This document shows positions 1 to 9,631 of a stretch of DNA of 64,000 nt, one piece after another; within the stretch, counting starts at the first letter, position 1, and every line of letters starts with the position of its first letter. A program made the position numbers and the translations under genes. This stretch comes from an uncultured Eubacterium sp. Its GTDB lineage: Bacteria; Bacillota; Clostridia; Lachnospirales; Lachnospiraceae. The notes beneath the pieces were generated by a model. The model was not told the DNA's origin. It did no database searches and was given only the letters and a program-made list of their open reading frames with translations. The stretch covers positions 1 to 64,000 of the forward strand of contig CAJFUA010000072.1 in the NCBI GenBank assembly GCA_904420085.1, read 5' to 3'.

Positions 1-819
1 AAATAACTCGTGGCGCATATCCTGATACAGTTTGGAGTATGTGTTTGGATAGCCACAGCTTTTAAAATGGGAAACCGCCTTTTTAAAAGCATTGTCGTTC
101 CGCCGACACGGGTCGTCGGCGCCGGAGATAAACATAACCGGAAGGGTCGGGTTTTTGCTTGTCCAGCCCAGTTTACTGTATACGGACTGGACCAGTCCCA
201 GTAAAGCATAATATCCGTTCAGTGTAAAAGGAACACCGCAGAGAGGGTCTTTATTAAATTCTTCTACAACATTTCTGTCCGAGGATAACCATGCATTGAC
301 AATTCCTTCTTTTGCAAAGGGTTTTTCAAAAGGACCATTTACCAAAGAGGCAATCATAGGACTTCGGTAATGCCAGCCCCGAAACAGTGCCAAAAAGCGA
401 ATCAGTTTTTTACCAAGTCCTGCCATCGGGTTATCGGAAGGAGAACCGCAGATAACGACTGCGTCCACCTCTCTGGAGTGTTTTTTCAGATATGCCCGGA
501 CAATTAAAGAACCCATGCTGTGTCCCACGAGAATAAAGGGAAGTTTCGGATATTCCCTTTTTAAAAACATTGTAAATTCCTGTACATCTTCAATTAATCC
601 TTTGTATCCCTTCTCTCCCACATAGCCCAAATCATCCGTAGTAAGAATATTTTCACCGTGTCCTTTCATGTCGGCGATGGCACAGATAAATCCCTTCTGA
701 TTAAAGTACCTCATGGTTTTTTCATATCGCTGCCTTTTTTCGCACATGCCATGAACAAACTCGATAACTCCAATAGGTTTTACACCATTTGGCGGATACG
801 TAATTGTACTAGGTCTCAT
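1..819 (-). CDS. alpha/beta hydrolase (lysophospholipase-like), C-terminus truncated by window edge
   Basis: Reverse-strand reading frame open to the window edge: MRPSTIVTYPPNGVKPIGVIEFVHGMCEKRQRYEKTM..ILVGHSMGSLIVRAYL (GHSMG nucleophile elbow); RBS-like GAGGGAGTGAG upstream. Not in ORF track because it is partial. Confidence 0.85.
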   Translation of the reverse strand, partial: MRPSTITYPPNGVKPIGVIEFVHGMCEKRQRYEKTMRYFNQKGFICAIADMKGHGENILTTDDLGYVGEKGYKGLIEDVQEFTMFLKREYPKLPFILVGHSMGSLIVRAYLKKHSREVDAVVICGSPSDNPMAGLGKKLIRFLALFRGWHYRSPMIASLVNGPFEKPFAKEGIVNAWLSSDRNVVEEFNKDPLCGVPFTLNGYYALLGLVQSVYSKLGWTSKNPTLPVMFISGADDPCRRNDNAFKKAVSHFKSCGYPNTYSKLYQDMRHELF

Positions 820-911
820 ACTTTTCTCACTCCCTCTGTTTCATTAACTGATCGTTTTATATTTTAGAAAATTTCTCCGAATTTCTTATCACATAAAAAT
901 TTTGCAGGAAA

Positions 912-2546
912 TTAATCATCAATATCCATGCCTTCTGTTGTGTAGACTGTTCTCTTTCTTGCCATTTCGTCGTTTTCAAGATATTCATCATAGGTTGTGA
1001 TTTTATCAATTAATTTACCGTTTACAATTTCCATAATCCGGTTGGCAGTGGTCTGAACTACCTGATGATCTCTGGAAGAGAATAGCAGCACGCCCGGGAA
1101 TTTTACCAGTCCGGTATTCAGCGCGGTAATACTTTCCATGTCCAAATGGTCGGTAGGTTCGTCAATGACCAAAACATTTGAACCGCTTATCATCAGTTTG
1201 GAAAGCATAACACGGACTTTCTCACCACCGGAGAGAACTCTCACTTTTTTCACACCGTCATCTCCGGCAAAAAGCATCCGTCCAAGGAAACCGCGGACAT
1301 AAGTAGCATCTTTGTTTTCCGAGTACTGTGTCAGCCAGTCTACAATCACATCATCACAGTCAAAATCTTTTGTATTATCTTTCGGGAAATAAGACTGGCT
1401 GGTAGTAATTCCCCATTTATAGTCGCCTTCATCCGGTTCCATCTGTCCCATCAGAATCTGGAATAAAGTGGTTTTGGCAAGACCGTTGGAGCCCACAAAA
1501 GCGACTTTGTCTTCACGTCCGATAGTAAAGGAAATATCGTCCAGTACTTTTACGCCGTCAATGGTCTTTGAGAGATGTTCTACCGTCAGAACTTCGTTTC
1601 CGATTTCTCTTGCAGGACGGAAGTCAATGTATGGATATTTACGGCTGGAAGGGCGGATGTCCTCCAACTCGATTTTTTCTAATGCACGTTTTCTGGAAGT
1701 AGCCTGTTTGGATTTTGAAGCATTGGCACTGAACCGCTGGATAAAGTCCTGTAACTCCTTAATTTTTTCTTCTTTCTTCCGGTTGGCTTCTTTCATCTGC
1801 TTGATGATTAACTGGCTGGATTCGTACCAGAAATCATAGTTTCCGGCATATAACTGAATTTTGGCATAATCAATATCTGCAATCTGCGTACATACTTTAT
1901 TTAAAAAGTATCTGTCATGAGATACTACAATTACGGTATTTTCAAAGTTAATTAGAAATTCTTCCAGCCATGCAATGGCGTCTAAATCCAGATGGTTGGT
2001 AGGCTCATCCAAAAGCAGAATATCCGGATTTCCAAAGAGAGCCTGTGCCAGAAGAACTTTGACTTTTAACGTGCCGTTTAAATCTTTCATAAGACTGTAG
2101 TGATAATCGGTTTCAACACCCAGACCGTTTAAGAGCGTGGCGGCGTCTGCCTCGGCATTCCAGCCGTCCATTTCTGCAAACTCTGCTTCCAGTTCGGAAG
2201 CGCGGATACCGTCTTCATCACTAAAATCTTCTTTCATATAAATGGCGTCTTTTTCTTTCATAATGTCATAAAGACGCTGATTTCCCATGATCACCGTATC
2301 CAGAACCGTATATTCATCATACTGGAAGTGATCCTGTTTTAAAAAGGACAGACGTTCTCCCGGAGTGATAATGACTTCACCGCTGGTCGGTTCGATTTCA
2401 CCGGTTAATATTTTAAGAAATGTGGATTTTCCGGCACCGTTTGCACCAATCAGTCCGTAGCAGTGTCCCGGAACAAATTTAATGTTTACATCTTCAAATA
2501 ATGCCTTTTTTCCAAATCGCAAAGAAATGTTACTTGTACTTATCAT
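912..2546 (-). CDS. ABC-F family ATP-binding protein with one degenerate composite ATP site
   Basis: Two NBDs in tandem, no TM segments, linker between; GANGAGKST, LLLDEPTNHLD and LSGGEKVRVM motifs. Confidence 0.93.
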   Translation of the reverse strand: MISTSNISLRFGKKALFEDVNIKFVPGHCYGLIGANGAGKSTFLKILTGEIEPTSGEVIITPGERLSFLKQDHFQYDEYTVLDTVIMGNQRLYDIMKEKDAIYMKEDFSDEDGIRASELEAEFAEMDGWNAEADAATLLNGLGVETDYHYSLMKDLNGTLKVKVLLAQALFGNPDILLLDEPTNHLDLDAIAWLEEFLINFENTVIVVSHDRYFLNKVCTQIADIDYAKIQLYAGNYDFWYESSQLIIKQMKEANRKKEEKIKELQDFIQRFSANASKSKQATSRKRALEKIELEDIRPSSRKYPYIDFRPAREIGNEVLTVEHLSKTIDGVKVLDDISFTIGREDKVAFVGSNGLAKTTLFQILMGQMEPDEGDYKWGITTSQSYFPKDNTKDFDCDDVIVDWLTQYSENKDATYVRGFLGRMLFAGDDGVKKVRVLSGGEKVRVMLSKLMISGSNVLVIDEPTDHLDMESITALNTGLVKFPGVLLFSSRDHQVVQTTANRIMEIVNGKLIDKITTYDEYLENDEMARKRTVYTTEGMDIDD

Positions 2547-2792
2547 TTCGAAATCTCCTTATTCTATAGTTTTGTCAGGGAACTGTCCCGTCATACATAC
2601 TATTTGCTCATCAAAGTATAGCAGTTTTTAAGCATGAAAGCAATCATACATATCAGGGAAGGTGGAAAAAAATACAGTTTTTTCAAAATAAAATTTAATT
2701 CAACGGATAAATATGATATGATTACAAATATGACAAAATAGAAAAAGGGGAATGAGTACAGGAGTAGTTATATGACCGGAAAGGAAAGACAG

Positions 2793-4625
2793 ATGAAGCA
2801 ATTAGAAAATATGAACGTATATCGGGGAAATCCATTGACAATGGGAGCCACAGTGGTGGGAGACAGAGTAAATTTTGCCATTACGGCGAAAGTGGGAAGC
2901 CGGTGCGAAGTGGTTTTGTATGAAAAGGGACAGGACAAAGAGGCATTTCGCATTCCGTTTGAAAATACCCAGGTGATAGGAAATGTCTATGCAATGAGCG
3001 TATCGGGACTGGATTATCATAAATATGATTATAACTTCTGCGTCAATGGAGAGATTACCGTGGACAGGTATGCCAAGTCATTATCGGGAAAGAAACAGTG
3101 GGCGGTGGAAAGCCAGAACATTAAGGCTGCCATTGTGGATGATACCTTTGACTGGCAGAATGATGCACCCCTGTGTATCCCTTTTGAAGATACCATACTT
3201 TACAGACTGCATGTGAGAGGATTTACAAAACACGTCAGCTCTAAAGTAAAGCATAAAGGAACTTATTTAGGAATTGTGGACAAGATTCCGTATTTGAAAT
3301 CCCTTGGCATTACCATGATTGAATTAATGCCTGCCTATGAATTTAACGAAATAAAGACAGAAAAGGCAACTTCCATGCGGGGACAGTTCAGCATTGAAAG
3401 TCCTACGCTCAACTACTGGGGGTACACGGATGGCTATACCTTTGCCCCAAAGGCAGCTTACGCATTTTCCAATGAAGCAGGCGGCGAGGTCAATGAGTTT
3501 AAGTATCTGGTAAGAGAACTTCACAAAAACGGAATTGAGATATCCATGGAATTTTTCTTTCCTCAGGGAACAAACCCGAAAGAAATTCTGGACTGCCTGC
3601 ATTACTGGGTAATGGAATACCACATTGACGGTATCCATGTAAACTGCGAAGAAGCGGTAATGCATATGATACAGACCGACAATCTGCTCTGCACCACAAA
3701 GATTTTCACCTATAGCTTTGCCGCAGATACGGACTTTTACCACAGCAGTTCTGAAATGAGAAACCTTGCCAATTTTAATGATGATTTTATGGTGGCCGCC
3801 AGAAAATTTATCAAGGGTGATGAGGATATGCTAAACACCATTTCTTATAAAGTAAAAGCCAATCCGGCAGGAGTGACAGTGGTCAATTATGTGGCAAATC
3901 ACAATACCTTTACACTGTATGACTCTGTGTCTTATGACAAGAAATACAATGAATTAAACGGCGAGAACAATCAGGACGGAGCTGTTTACAATTACAGTTG
4001 GAACTGCGGGGCAGAAGGAGATACAAGAAAAAGGAAGATTATGGATCTTCGCAAAAAGCAGATAAAAAATGCATTGTGCATGGTGCTTCTCAGTCAGGGA
4101 GTACCTATGATTTATGCAGGAGATGAAATGTGCAACTCTCAAAAAGGCAATAATAATCCTTACTGTCTGGACAATGAAATTTCATGGACCAACTGGAACA
4201 CAACTGCCATAGCCAGAGATGTGCTGGAGTTTACCAAAAGTCTTATCCGGTTTCGAAAAGAGCATAAAGTCTTACATTTAAGAGAAGAACCAAGACAGAT
4301 GGACTATTATTCTTACGGACTGCCGGATATGTCCTATCACGGAACAAAGGCATGGTATGCGGATTTCAGTCATTTTAACCGACATTTTTCCATGATGTAT
4401 TGTGGTAAATATGCAATGGAAGAGGCAGGAAAAGATGAGGCGGATTTGTATATTGCATATAATATGTATTGGGAGAAACAGCAGTTTGGCATACCGACTG
4501 CCAGAAATAAGAAAACATGGAAAGTGGCTTTTTCTACCAGCCCGGAGCAGGAGACAGGAGAAATCGATAAAACTGTCAAAGTGCCGGGAAGATGTGTGAC
4601 TGTTTTAATCAGCGAGGAGATATGA
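2793..4625 (+). CDS. GH13 / glycogen-debranching-like (CBM48 + alpha-amylase fold) protein, predicted catalytically inactive
   Basis: GlgX/pullulanase-like architecture (YRLHVRGFT, GITMIELMPAYEFNE, NYWGYTDGYTFAPKAAYA, LCMVLLSQGVPMIYAGDEM); catalytic residues substituted. ATG at 2793 follows a purine-rich RBS; 2772 is an alternative start. Confidence 0.85.
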   Translation: MKQLENMNVYRGNPLTMGATVVGDRVNFAITAKVGSRCEVVLYEKGQDKEAFRIPFENTQVIGNVYAMSVSGLDYHKYDYNFCVNGEITVDRYAKSLSGKKQWAVESQNIKAAIVDDTFDWQNDAPLCIPFEDTILYRLHVRGFTKHVSSKVKHKGTYLGIVDKIPYLKSLGITMIELMPAYEFNEIKTEKATSMRGQFSIESPTLNYWGYTDGYTFAPKAAYAFSNEAGGEVNEFKYLVRELHKNGIEISMEFFFPQGTNPKEILDCLHYWVMEYHIDGIHVNCEEAVMHMIQTDNLLCTTKIFTYSFAADTDFYHSSSEMRNLANFNDDFMVAARKFIKGDEDMLNTISYKVKANPAGVTVVNYVANHNTFTLYDSVSYDKKYNELNGENNQDGAVYNYSWNCGAEGDTRKRKIMDLRKKQIKNALCMVLLSQGVPMIYAGDEMCNSQKGNNNPYCLDNEISWTNWNTTAIARDVLEFTKSLIRFRKEHKVLHLREEPRQMDYYSYGLPDMSYHGTKAWYADFSHFNRHFSMMYCGKYAMEEAGKDEADLYIAYNMYWEKQQFGIPTARNKKTWKVAFSTSPEQETGEIDKTVKVPGRCVTVLISEEI

Positions 4626-4705
4626 TAAGATTAGGGAATCAGTATGCGGGAAAGTGCCATCTCTACGAAGTTTGAAGGTGAAAATAAAGGTGGGAAAAGA
4701 TAATT

Positions 4706-5485
4706 ATGTTACATGTATTGAATGAGAAAGGGATTGGAGCATTTATCAATTTAGAAAAATGGGGACTGAGCAGTTTCGTATTGAAAATCATTGCGGTGGT
4801 TACCATGGCGGCAGACCATTTGGGATTAATGTTTTTCAGCCATCATCATAGTCTTTATATTATCACGAGAGGAATCGGAAGAATCAGTTTTCCGATTTTT
4901 GCGTTTCTGCTTGTGGAAGGATTTTTTTATACCCATGACAGAAGAAAACACGGAATCCGGCTGGGGCTTTTCGCCCTGATTTCAGAGGTGCCTTACAATA
5001 TGATGTACGGCAGTTTCTTTGATTTGGGAAAACAGAATGTTCTTTTTACATTGTTTATCGGCTACATGATGATTTGGGCTCTTGACATTATTTCAAGATA
5101 TCAGATAAATTATTCTGAAAAATTATTAAACAGAATCGGTGCCACACGGCTTAACATGGTGTTGGAACTGTTTGTAATGCTGGCAGGCTTTGGTACGGCA
5201 TATTTTATAAAGAGTTCCTACTCTTATGCAGGGGTAATGCTTATCTTATGTTTTTATGTTTTCCGCAATCATCATATAGGTAGAGCCCTGTCCAATATGG
5301 TTTTTAATATGGGAATGTTTGGCTATGGTTTGCAATGGCTTGGGGCTTTTAGCATGATTCCCATTGCCTTTTATAATGAAAAACCCGGAAAATATCAGTG
5401 GAAATATTTCTTTTATGTATTTTATCCGGCGCACCTTTTAATACTGGTGGGACTAAAGATTATTTATCTCAGATATTTTTCCTGA
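4706..5485 (+). CDS. TraX family membrane protein (putative acyltransferase)
   Basis: Multi-TM; LKIIAVVTMAADHLG and RISFPIFAFLLVEGFFYT motifs typical of TraX. Confidence 0.85.
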   Translation: MLHVLNEKGIGAFINLEKWGLSSFVLKIIAVVTMAADHLGLMFFSHHHSLYIITRGIGRISFPIFAFLLVEGFFYTHDRRKHGIRLGLFALISEVPYNMMYGSFFDLGKQNVLFTLFIGYMMIWALDIISRYQINYSEKLLNRIGATRLNMVLELFVMLAGFGTAYFIKSSYSYAGVMLILCFYVFRNHHIGRALSNMVFNMGMFGYGLQWLGAFSMIPIAFYNEKPGKYQWKYFFYVFYPAHLLILVGLKIIYLRYFS

Positions 5486-5619
5486 ATATTGTCTGATAGA
5501 AGATGATTTTATAAAAAATTAACCCCTTTTTCTATAATTTGGTTCCTTTTTAACTTTTTTTGCTTTCTTTATACTTTTGAGTAGAGCTTTGAAACGAAAT
5601 CAAAAGTTAGGAGGGTAAT

Positions 5620-7530
5620 ATGATATCAAAGTTTATGAAAAAGGCAGCAGTTTTTGGACTTACCATGGCAATGATTATCTCATCCATGGCGGTAACGGTG
5701 ATTACCACACCTACAAGAGTGAAGGCGGCACCTACCACAAGTTCTACGTTAGTATGGAGTGATGAGTTTAACGGATCAAGCTTAGACACATCAAAGTGGG
5801 GATTTGAGACCGGAACAGGAGCAAGCGGATGGGGAAATAATGAGTTACAGTATTATACGGACCGGACGGATAATGCATATGTTGCAGACGGTGCGTTACA
5901 TATCAGAGCGAAAAAAGAGTCTTATGGCGGTAAAAACTATACATCTGCCAGATTAAATACAAACGGAAAATTTACATTCCAATACGGTTATGTGGAGGCT
6001 AGGCTAGCGCTTCCGTCCAATCAGGGTATCTGGCCTGCATTTTGGATGCTGGGTGCCAATATCGGCAGTGTAGGATGGCCGTCATGTGGCGAAATTGATA
6101 TTATGGAAGCCATCAATGCAGAAAATAAAACATATGCCACCTGTCATTGGAACTGTAACGGACATGCAGAATATGGACAGTCCAGTGGAACATTCGACAG
6201 AACACAATATCATACATACGGCTTGCAGTGGGATAGCCAGTATATCCGGATGTTTGTAGACGGAAATAAAATTTACGAAATGTATATTGAGAATAATGCA
6301 GGTGATACAGATGAATTTCACAAGCCGTTTTACCTTTTGCTGAATGTGGCAGTTGGAGGAAACTGGCCGGGATTTTCCGTTGATGACAGCGCTTTTCCAC
6401 AGGAAATGAAAGTAGATTATGTAAGAGTATATCAGGAGAATCCGTCATATAACAGTTCTTCTTCCGGTAATGTTGATACAAATACCGGAAATACCGGCAG
6501 CAGTACGGATAATAATACATCAACTCCTTCTGCCGGCATGGGAATGGAGTATGCAGGCTCAGACACTGCTACGGCATATGTCAACGATTCTTCATGGACA
6601 GATATACACTATTCTGTTAATGGTGGAGGACAGCAGAATGTGCGCATGACCCAAAACGGCGAAAAAGCCACATATACCATTCACGGATTAAATGCAGGGG
6701 ACAGTGTGAAATACTGGTTTACCCATTGTAATACATCAGGATATGTAAAAGATACGGAAAGTTACACTTACATACATAACGGAAGCAGTTCTTCGGGAGG
6801 TAATAATCAGGGAAGCGGAGGCTCCACGGATGTCAATACAGCTTCTGGAAATATTTTCATTTATCAGGATATAAATTACGGAGGACGTCAGGCTTCTTTA
6901 GGTGAAGGAGATTATAATCTTGCATCTCTTCAGTCAAAGGGATTTCAGAATGATGATTTATCATCCATAAAAGTTCCTTTTGGATATAAGGTAACCCTGT
7001 ACAAAGATGACAATTTCCAGGGAGAAACAAAAGTGATAACCAGTGATACAAACTGGATTGGAAGTGATTTTAATGACGTGGTTTCTTCTATTAAAGTAGA
7101 GAAGGCTCAGTATCTTATTAAGAACCGTCACAGCGGTCTGGTAATGGATGTGGCATGGGCCAGCATGGAAAACGGTGCCAATGTGCAGCAGTGCGAAATC
7201 AATGGAAATGATGCACAGAAGTGGTATATTACGCAGAACAGCGATTACAGTTATACTATCACAAGTGTATTGAATAATAAGGCTTTAGATGCAGCCGGAT
7301 GGTCAAAAGAGCCGGGCTCTAATGTGATTATGTGGGATAAAGGAGACAATCAGTCAAACCAGCAGTGGTGGATTACGGAAATTGGAGACGGATATTCATT
7401 TATCCTAAATAAAAACAGCGAATTGTCATTGGATGTAGAAAACTGGTCCACGGAGAACGGTGGAAATATTCAGCAGTACGGATATAATGCACAGGCAAAT
7501 CAGCAGTGGCAGTTTATTTTGGCAAATTAA
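5620..7530 (+). CDS. secreted GH16 family beta-glucanase with C-terminal carbohydrate-binding, beta/gamma-crystallin-like and ricin-type beta-trefoil domains
   Basis: Signal peptide; GEIDIMEAI GH16 active site; two YxxxxYGG / YxDxxFxG crystallin-like repeats; QxW-type repeats (QKWYI, QQWWI, QQWQF). Confidence 0.9.
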   Translation: MISKFMKKAAVFGLTMAMIISSMAVTVITTPTRVKAAPTTSSTLVWSDEFNGSSLDTSKWGFETGTGASGWGNNELQYYTDRTDNAYVADGALHIRAKKESYGGKNYTSARLNTNGKFTFQYGYVEARLALPSNQGIWPAFWMLGANIGSVGWPSCGEIDIMEAINAENKTYATCHWNCNGHAEYGQSSGTFDRTQYHTYGLQWDSQYIRMFVDGNKIYEMYIENNAGDTDEFHKPFYLLLNVAVGGNWPGFSVDDSAFPQEMKVDYVRVYQENPSYNSSSSGNVDTNTGNTGSSTDNNTSTPSAGMGMEYAGSDTATAYVNDSSWTDIHYSVNGGGQQNVRMTQNGEKATYTIHGLNAGDSVKYWFTHCNTSGYVKDTESYTYIHNGSSSSGGNNQGSGGSTDVNTASGNIFIYQDINYGGRQASLGEGDYNLASLQSKGFQNDDLSSIKVPFGYKVTLYKDDNFQGETKVITSDTNWIGSDFNDVVSSIKVEKAQYLIKNRHSGLVMDVAWASMENGANVQQCEINGNDAQKWYITQNSDYSYTITSVLNNKALDAAGWSKEPGSNVIMWDKGDNQSNQQWWITEIGDGYSFILNKNSELSLDVENWSTENGGNIQQYGYNAQANQQWQFILAN

Positions 7531-7610
7531 AGAAATAAGAGAATTTTGTGTAATCAAAATTTCAAAGAATTTTCTTATATTATGAAAAAGGAATATAAAA
7601 ATTCCCTAAA

Positions 7611-7646
7611 AAAACAACTATGGTCTTGCAAGACCATAGTTGTTTT
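7611..7646. terminator. bidirectional intrinsic terminator between the GH16 gene and luxS
   Basis: Perfect palindrome AAAACAACTATGGTCTTGCAAGACCATAGTTGTTTT flanked by A/T runs. Confidence 0.9.
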
Positions 7647-7653
7647 TTGTTTC

Positions 7654-8133
7654 TCATTTCGGATAGACAAGCCGGTCATCACTGATATTTGTCAATACTT
7701 CATCATAGTATTTTTTACTGATGTATTTTGCCATATTTAAGTTCATGTCCAGATAGTTACCGCAATCTCTGGCACAGGCTCCGGGAATATCTCCCTCAAA
7801 ATCTTTCATAAAGGAATACATATTTTTTATTAAAGGAAGAATATCTTTCGACTGATAATCGCCTGTAAGCACCAGATAAAAACCGGTACGACATCCCATA
7901 GGACCAAAATAGATGACTTTATCTTTGTACTCGCTGTCATTTCTTAAAAAGGTAGCGCCAAGATGTTCCAAAGTGTGAACTTCCGCCGTGTTCATTACAG
8001 GCTCAAAATTCGGTCTGGTCATTCGGATGTCAAAAGTTGTGACGGTCTGATCTCCTACCTTATCTTTTCTGGAAACATACAATCCGGGCAGTAATTTTAA
8101 ATGGTCAATTGTAAAACTTGTAATTTTCTCCAT
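7654..8133 (-). CDS. luxS: S-ribosylhomocysteine lyase LuxS
   Basis: EVHTLEHLGATFLRN zinc motif and GPMGCRTGFYLVL. Confidence 0.97.
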   Translation of the reverse strand: MEKITSFTIDHLKLLPGLYVSRKDKVGDQTVTTFDIRMTRPNFEPVMNTAEVHTLEHLGATFLRNDSEYKDKVIYFGPMGCRTGFYLVLTGDYQSKDILPLIKNMYSFMKDFEGDIPGACARDCGNYLDMNLNMAKYISKKYYDEVLTNISDDRLVYPK

Positions 8134-8508
8134 GATACACCTCCAAAAACTATAACTATCTTAACGAAAGAAGAAATAAAAATCAATGCTTCCATACAAA
8201 AAGAAGCACAAAAAAGGGAAGCACAAAAGGTTTCAAGCCTCTGTTCATTTGCATGGCAAAAAAGTATAATTTTTTTAGGTTTCGAATGTATTTTCAAAAC
8301 GATTACATGTAAATTTGATGGTTTGAGAAAAAATTATATGTAATCTATTCTGAATTGTCGTCAATTTTCTAGGGACTTACATTGAAAATCTGTAATTTGA
8401 GTAAGAGTGACGAAAACTTTTTACACCTCACATAAAACAAATGATGATTTCATATTGTAACTGTGTTAAAATAGGGCAATAGAATTATGGGAAAGTGCAG
8501 GAGAGAAA

Positions 8509-9594
8509 ATGAAAGATAACAAAATACAAACGGAAAAACGTCATCAAAGGCGTGTGCGGTACAAGGGAACCCATCCAAGAACCTTTGCAGAAAAATATAA
8601 GGAACATAATCCGGAGAAGTATAAAGAGACAATAGAGAAAGTCATCCGTAAGGGAAGTACTCCGGCAGGAATGCATATATCTATTATGGTAGATGAAATA
8701 TTGGATTTCCTTCAAATTAAACCGGGTCAGAAAGGACTGGATGCCACCCTCGGATATGGCGGCCATACAGTAAAAATGCTGGAACAGCTTCGGGGAGAAG
8801 GGCATATATACGGGCTGGATATTGATCCCATCGAGATAAAGAAGACCGAAAAAAGGCTGGCGGAAAAAGGATATGGAAATGATATTTTTACGGCAGTAAA
8901 TATAAATTTTAAAGATATTGATAAAGTGGCGGAAAAATATGGTCCCTTTGATTTTGTACTGGCAGATTTAGGTGTTTCTTCCATGCAGATAGATGATCCG
9001 AGGCGTGGATTCACATATAAACATGAAGGCCCGTTGGACTTAAGGTTAAATCCTAAGCAGGGAATATCGGCATCAGAGAGAATTCAAAACATTACTCAGG
9101 ATGAATTAGAGGGTATGTTCATAGAAAATTCAGACGAGCCTTATGCCTATGAAATTGCCAAGATGATTATGAAAGAACGCAGAAAGAAAAAAATAGAGAC
9201 CACATTGGAACTGAAAAATATTGTGGAAAAGGCAGTCCTGCAGTCCAAAGATGTAAAAAACATGTCAAACAGAGATAAAGATGAAACAGTGAAAAAAAGC
9301 TGCGCAAGGGTATTTCAGGCGCTTCGGATTGACGTAAATAATGAATTTGAGGTGCTATATGAATTTTTGGAAAAACTGCCAAGTGTTCTGGCACCGCAGG
9401 GTAAAGCAGTTATTTTAACCTTTCATTCCGGAGAGGACAGGTTAGTAAAAAAGTCTTTTAAATCACTTAAAAATGCAGGTGTGTATCAGGAAATTGCCCG
9501 TGATGTGATAAGACCGAAAAGGGAAGAATGCCATAGAAATCCAAGGGCAAAATCCACAAAAATGCGCTGGGCAGTAAAAAACTTAAAATTTTAG
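8509..9594 (+). CDS. RsmH/MraW-type methyltransferase paralogue with N-terminal extension
   Basis: DATLGYGGHTVKMLE, LADLGVSSMQIDDPRRGFTY..GPLDLRL, RVFQALRIDVNNE, LTFHSGEDRLVK; about 55-residue basic N-terminal extension; not in a dcw cluster. Confidence 0.88.
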   Translation: MKDNKIQTEKRHQRRVRYKGTHPRTFAEKYKEHNPEKYKETIEKVIRKGSTPAGMHISIMVDEILDFLQIKPGQKGLDATLGYGGHTVKMLEQLRGEGHIYGLDIDPIEIKKTEKRLAEKGYGNDIFTAVNINFKDIDKVAEKYGPFDFVLADLGVSSMQIDDPRRGFTYKHEGPLDLRLNPKQGISASERIQNITQDELEGMFIENSDEPYAYEIAKMIMKERRKKKIETTLELKNIVEKAVLQSKDVKNMSNRDKDETVKKSCARVFQALRIDVNNEFEVLYEFLEKLPSVLAPQGKAVILTFHSGEDRLVKKSFKSLKNAGVYQEIARDVIRPKREECHRNPRAKSTKMRWAVKNLKF

Positions 9595-9631
9595 TGCATG
9601 GAGAGAGAGAAAAACTGCAAAAAAATGAAGT

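Noticed and set aside
8101-8343. 80-aa ORF opposite the luxS promoter region
   Set aside because: No RBS, Lys-rich low-complexity translation, overlaps the luxS 5' end.
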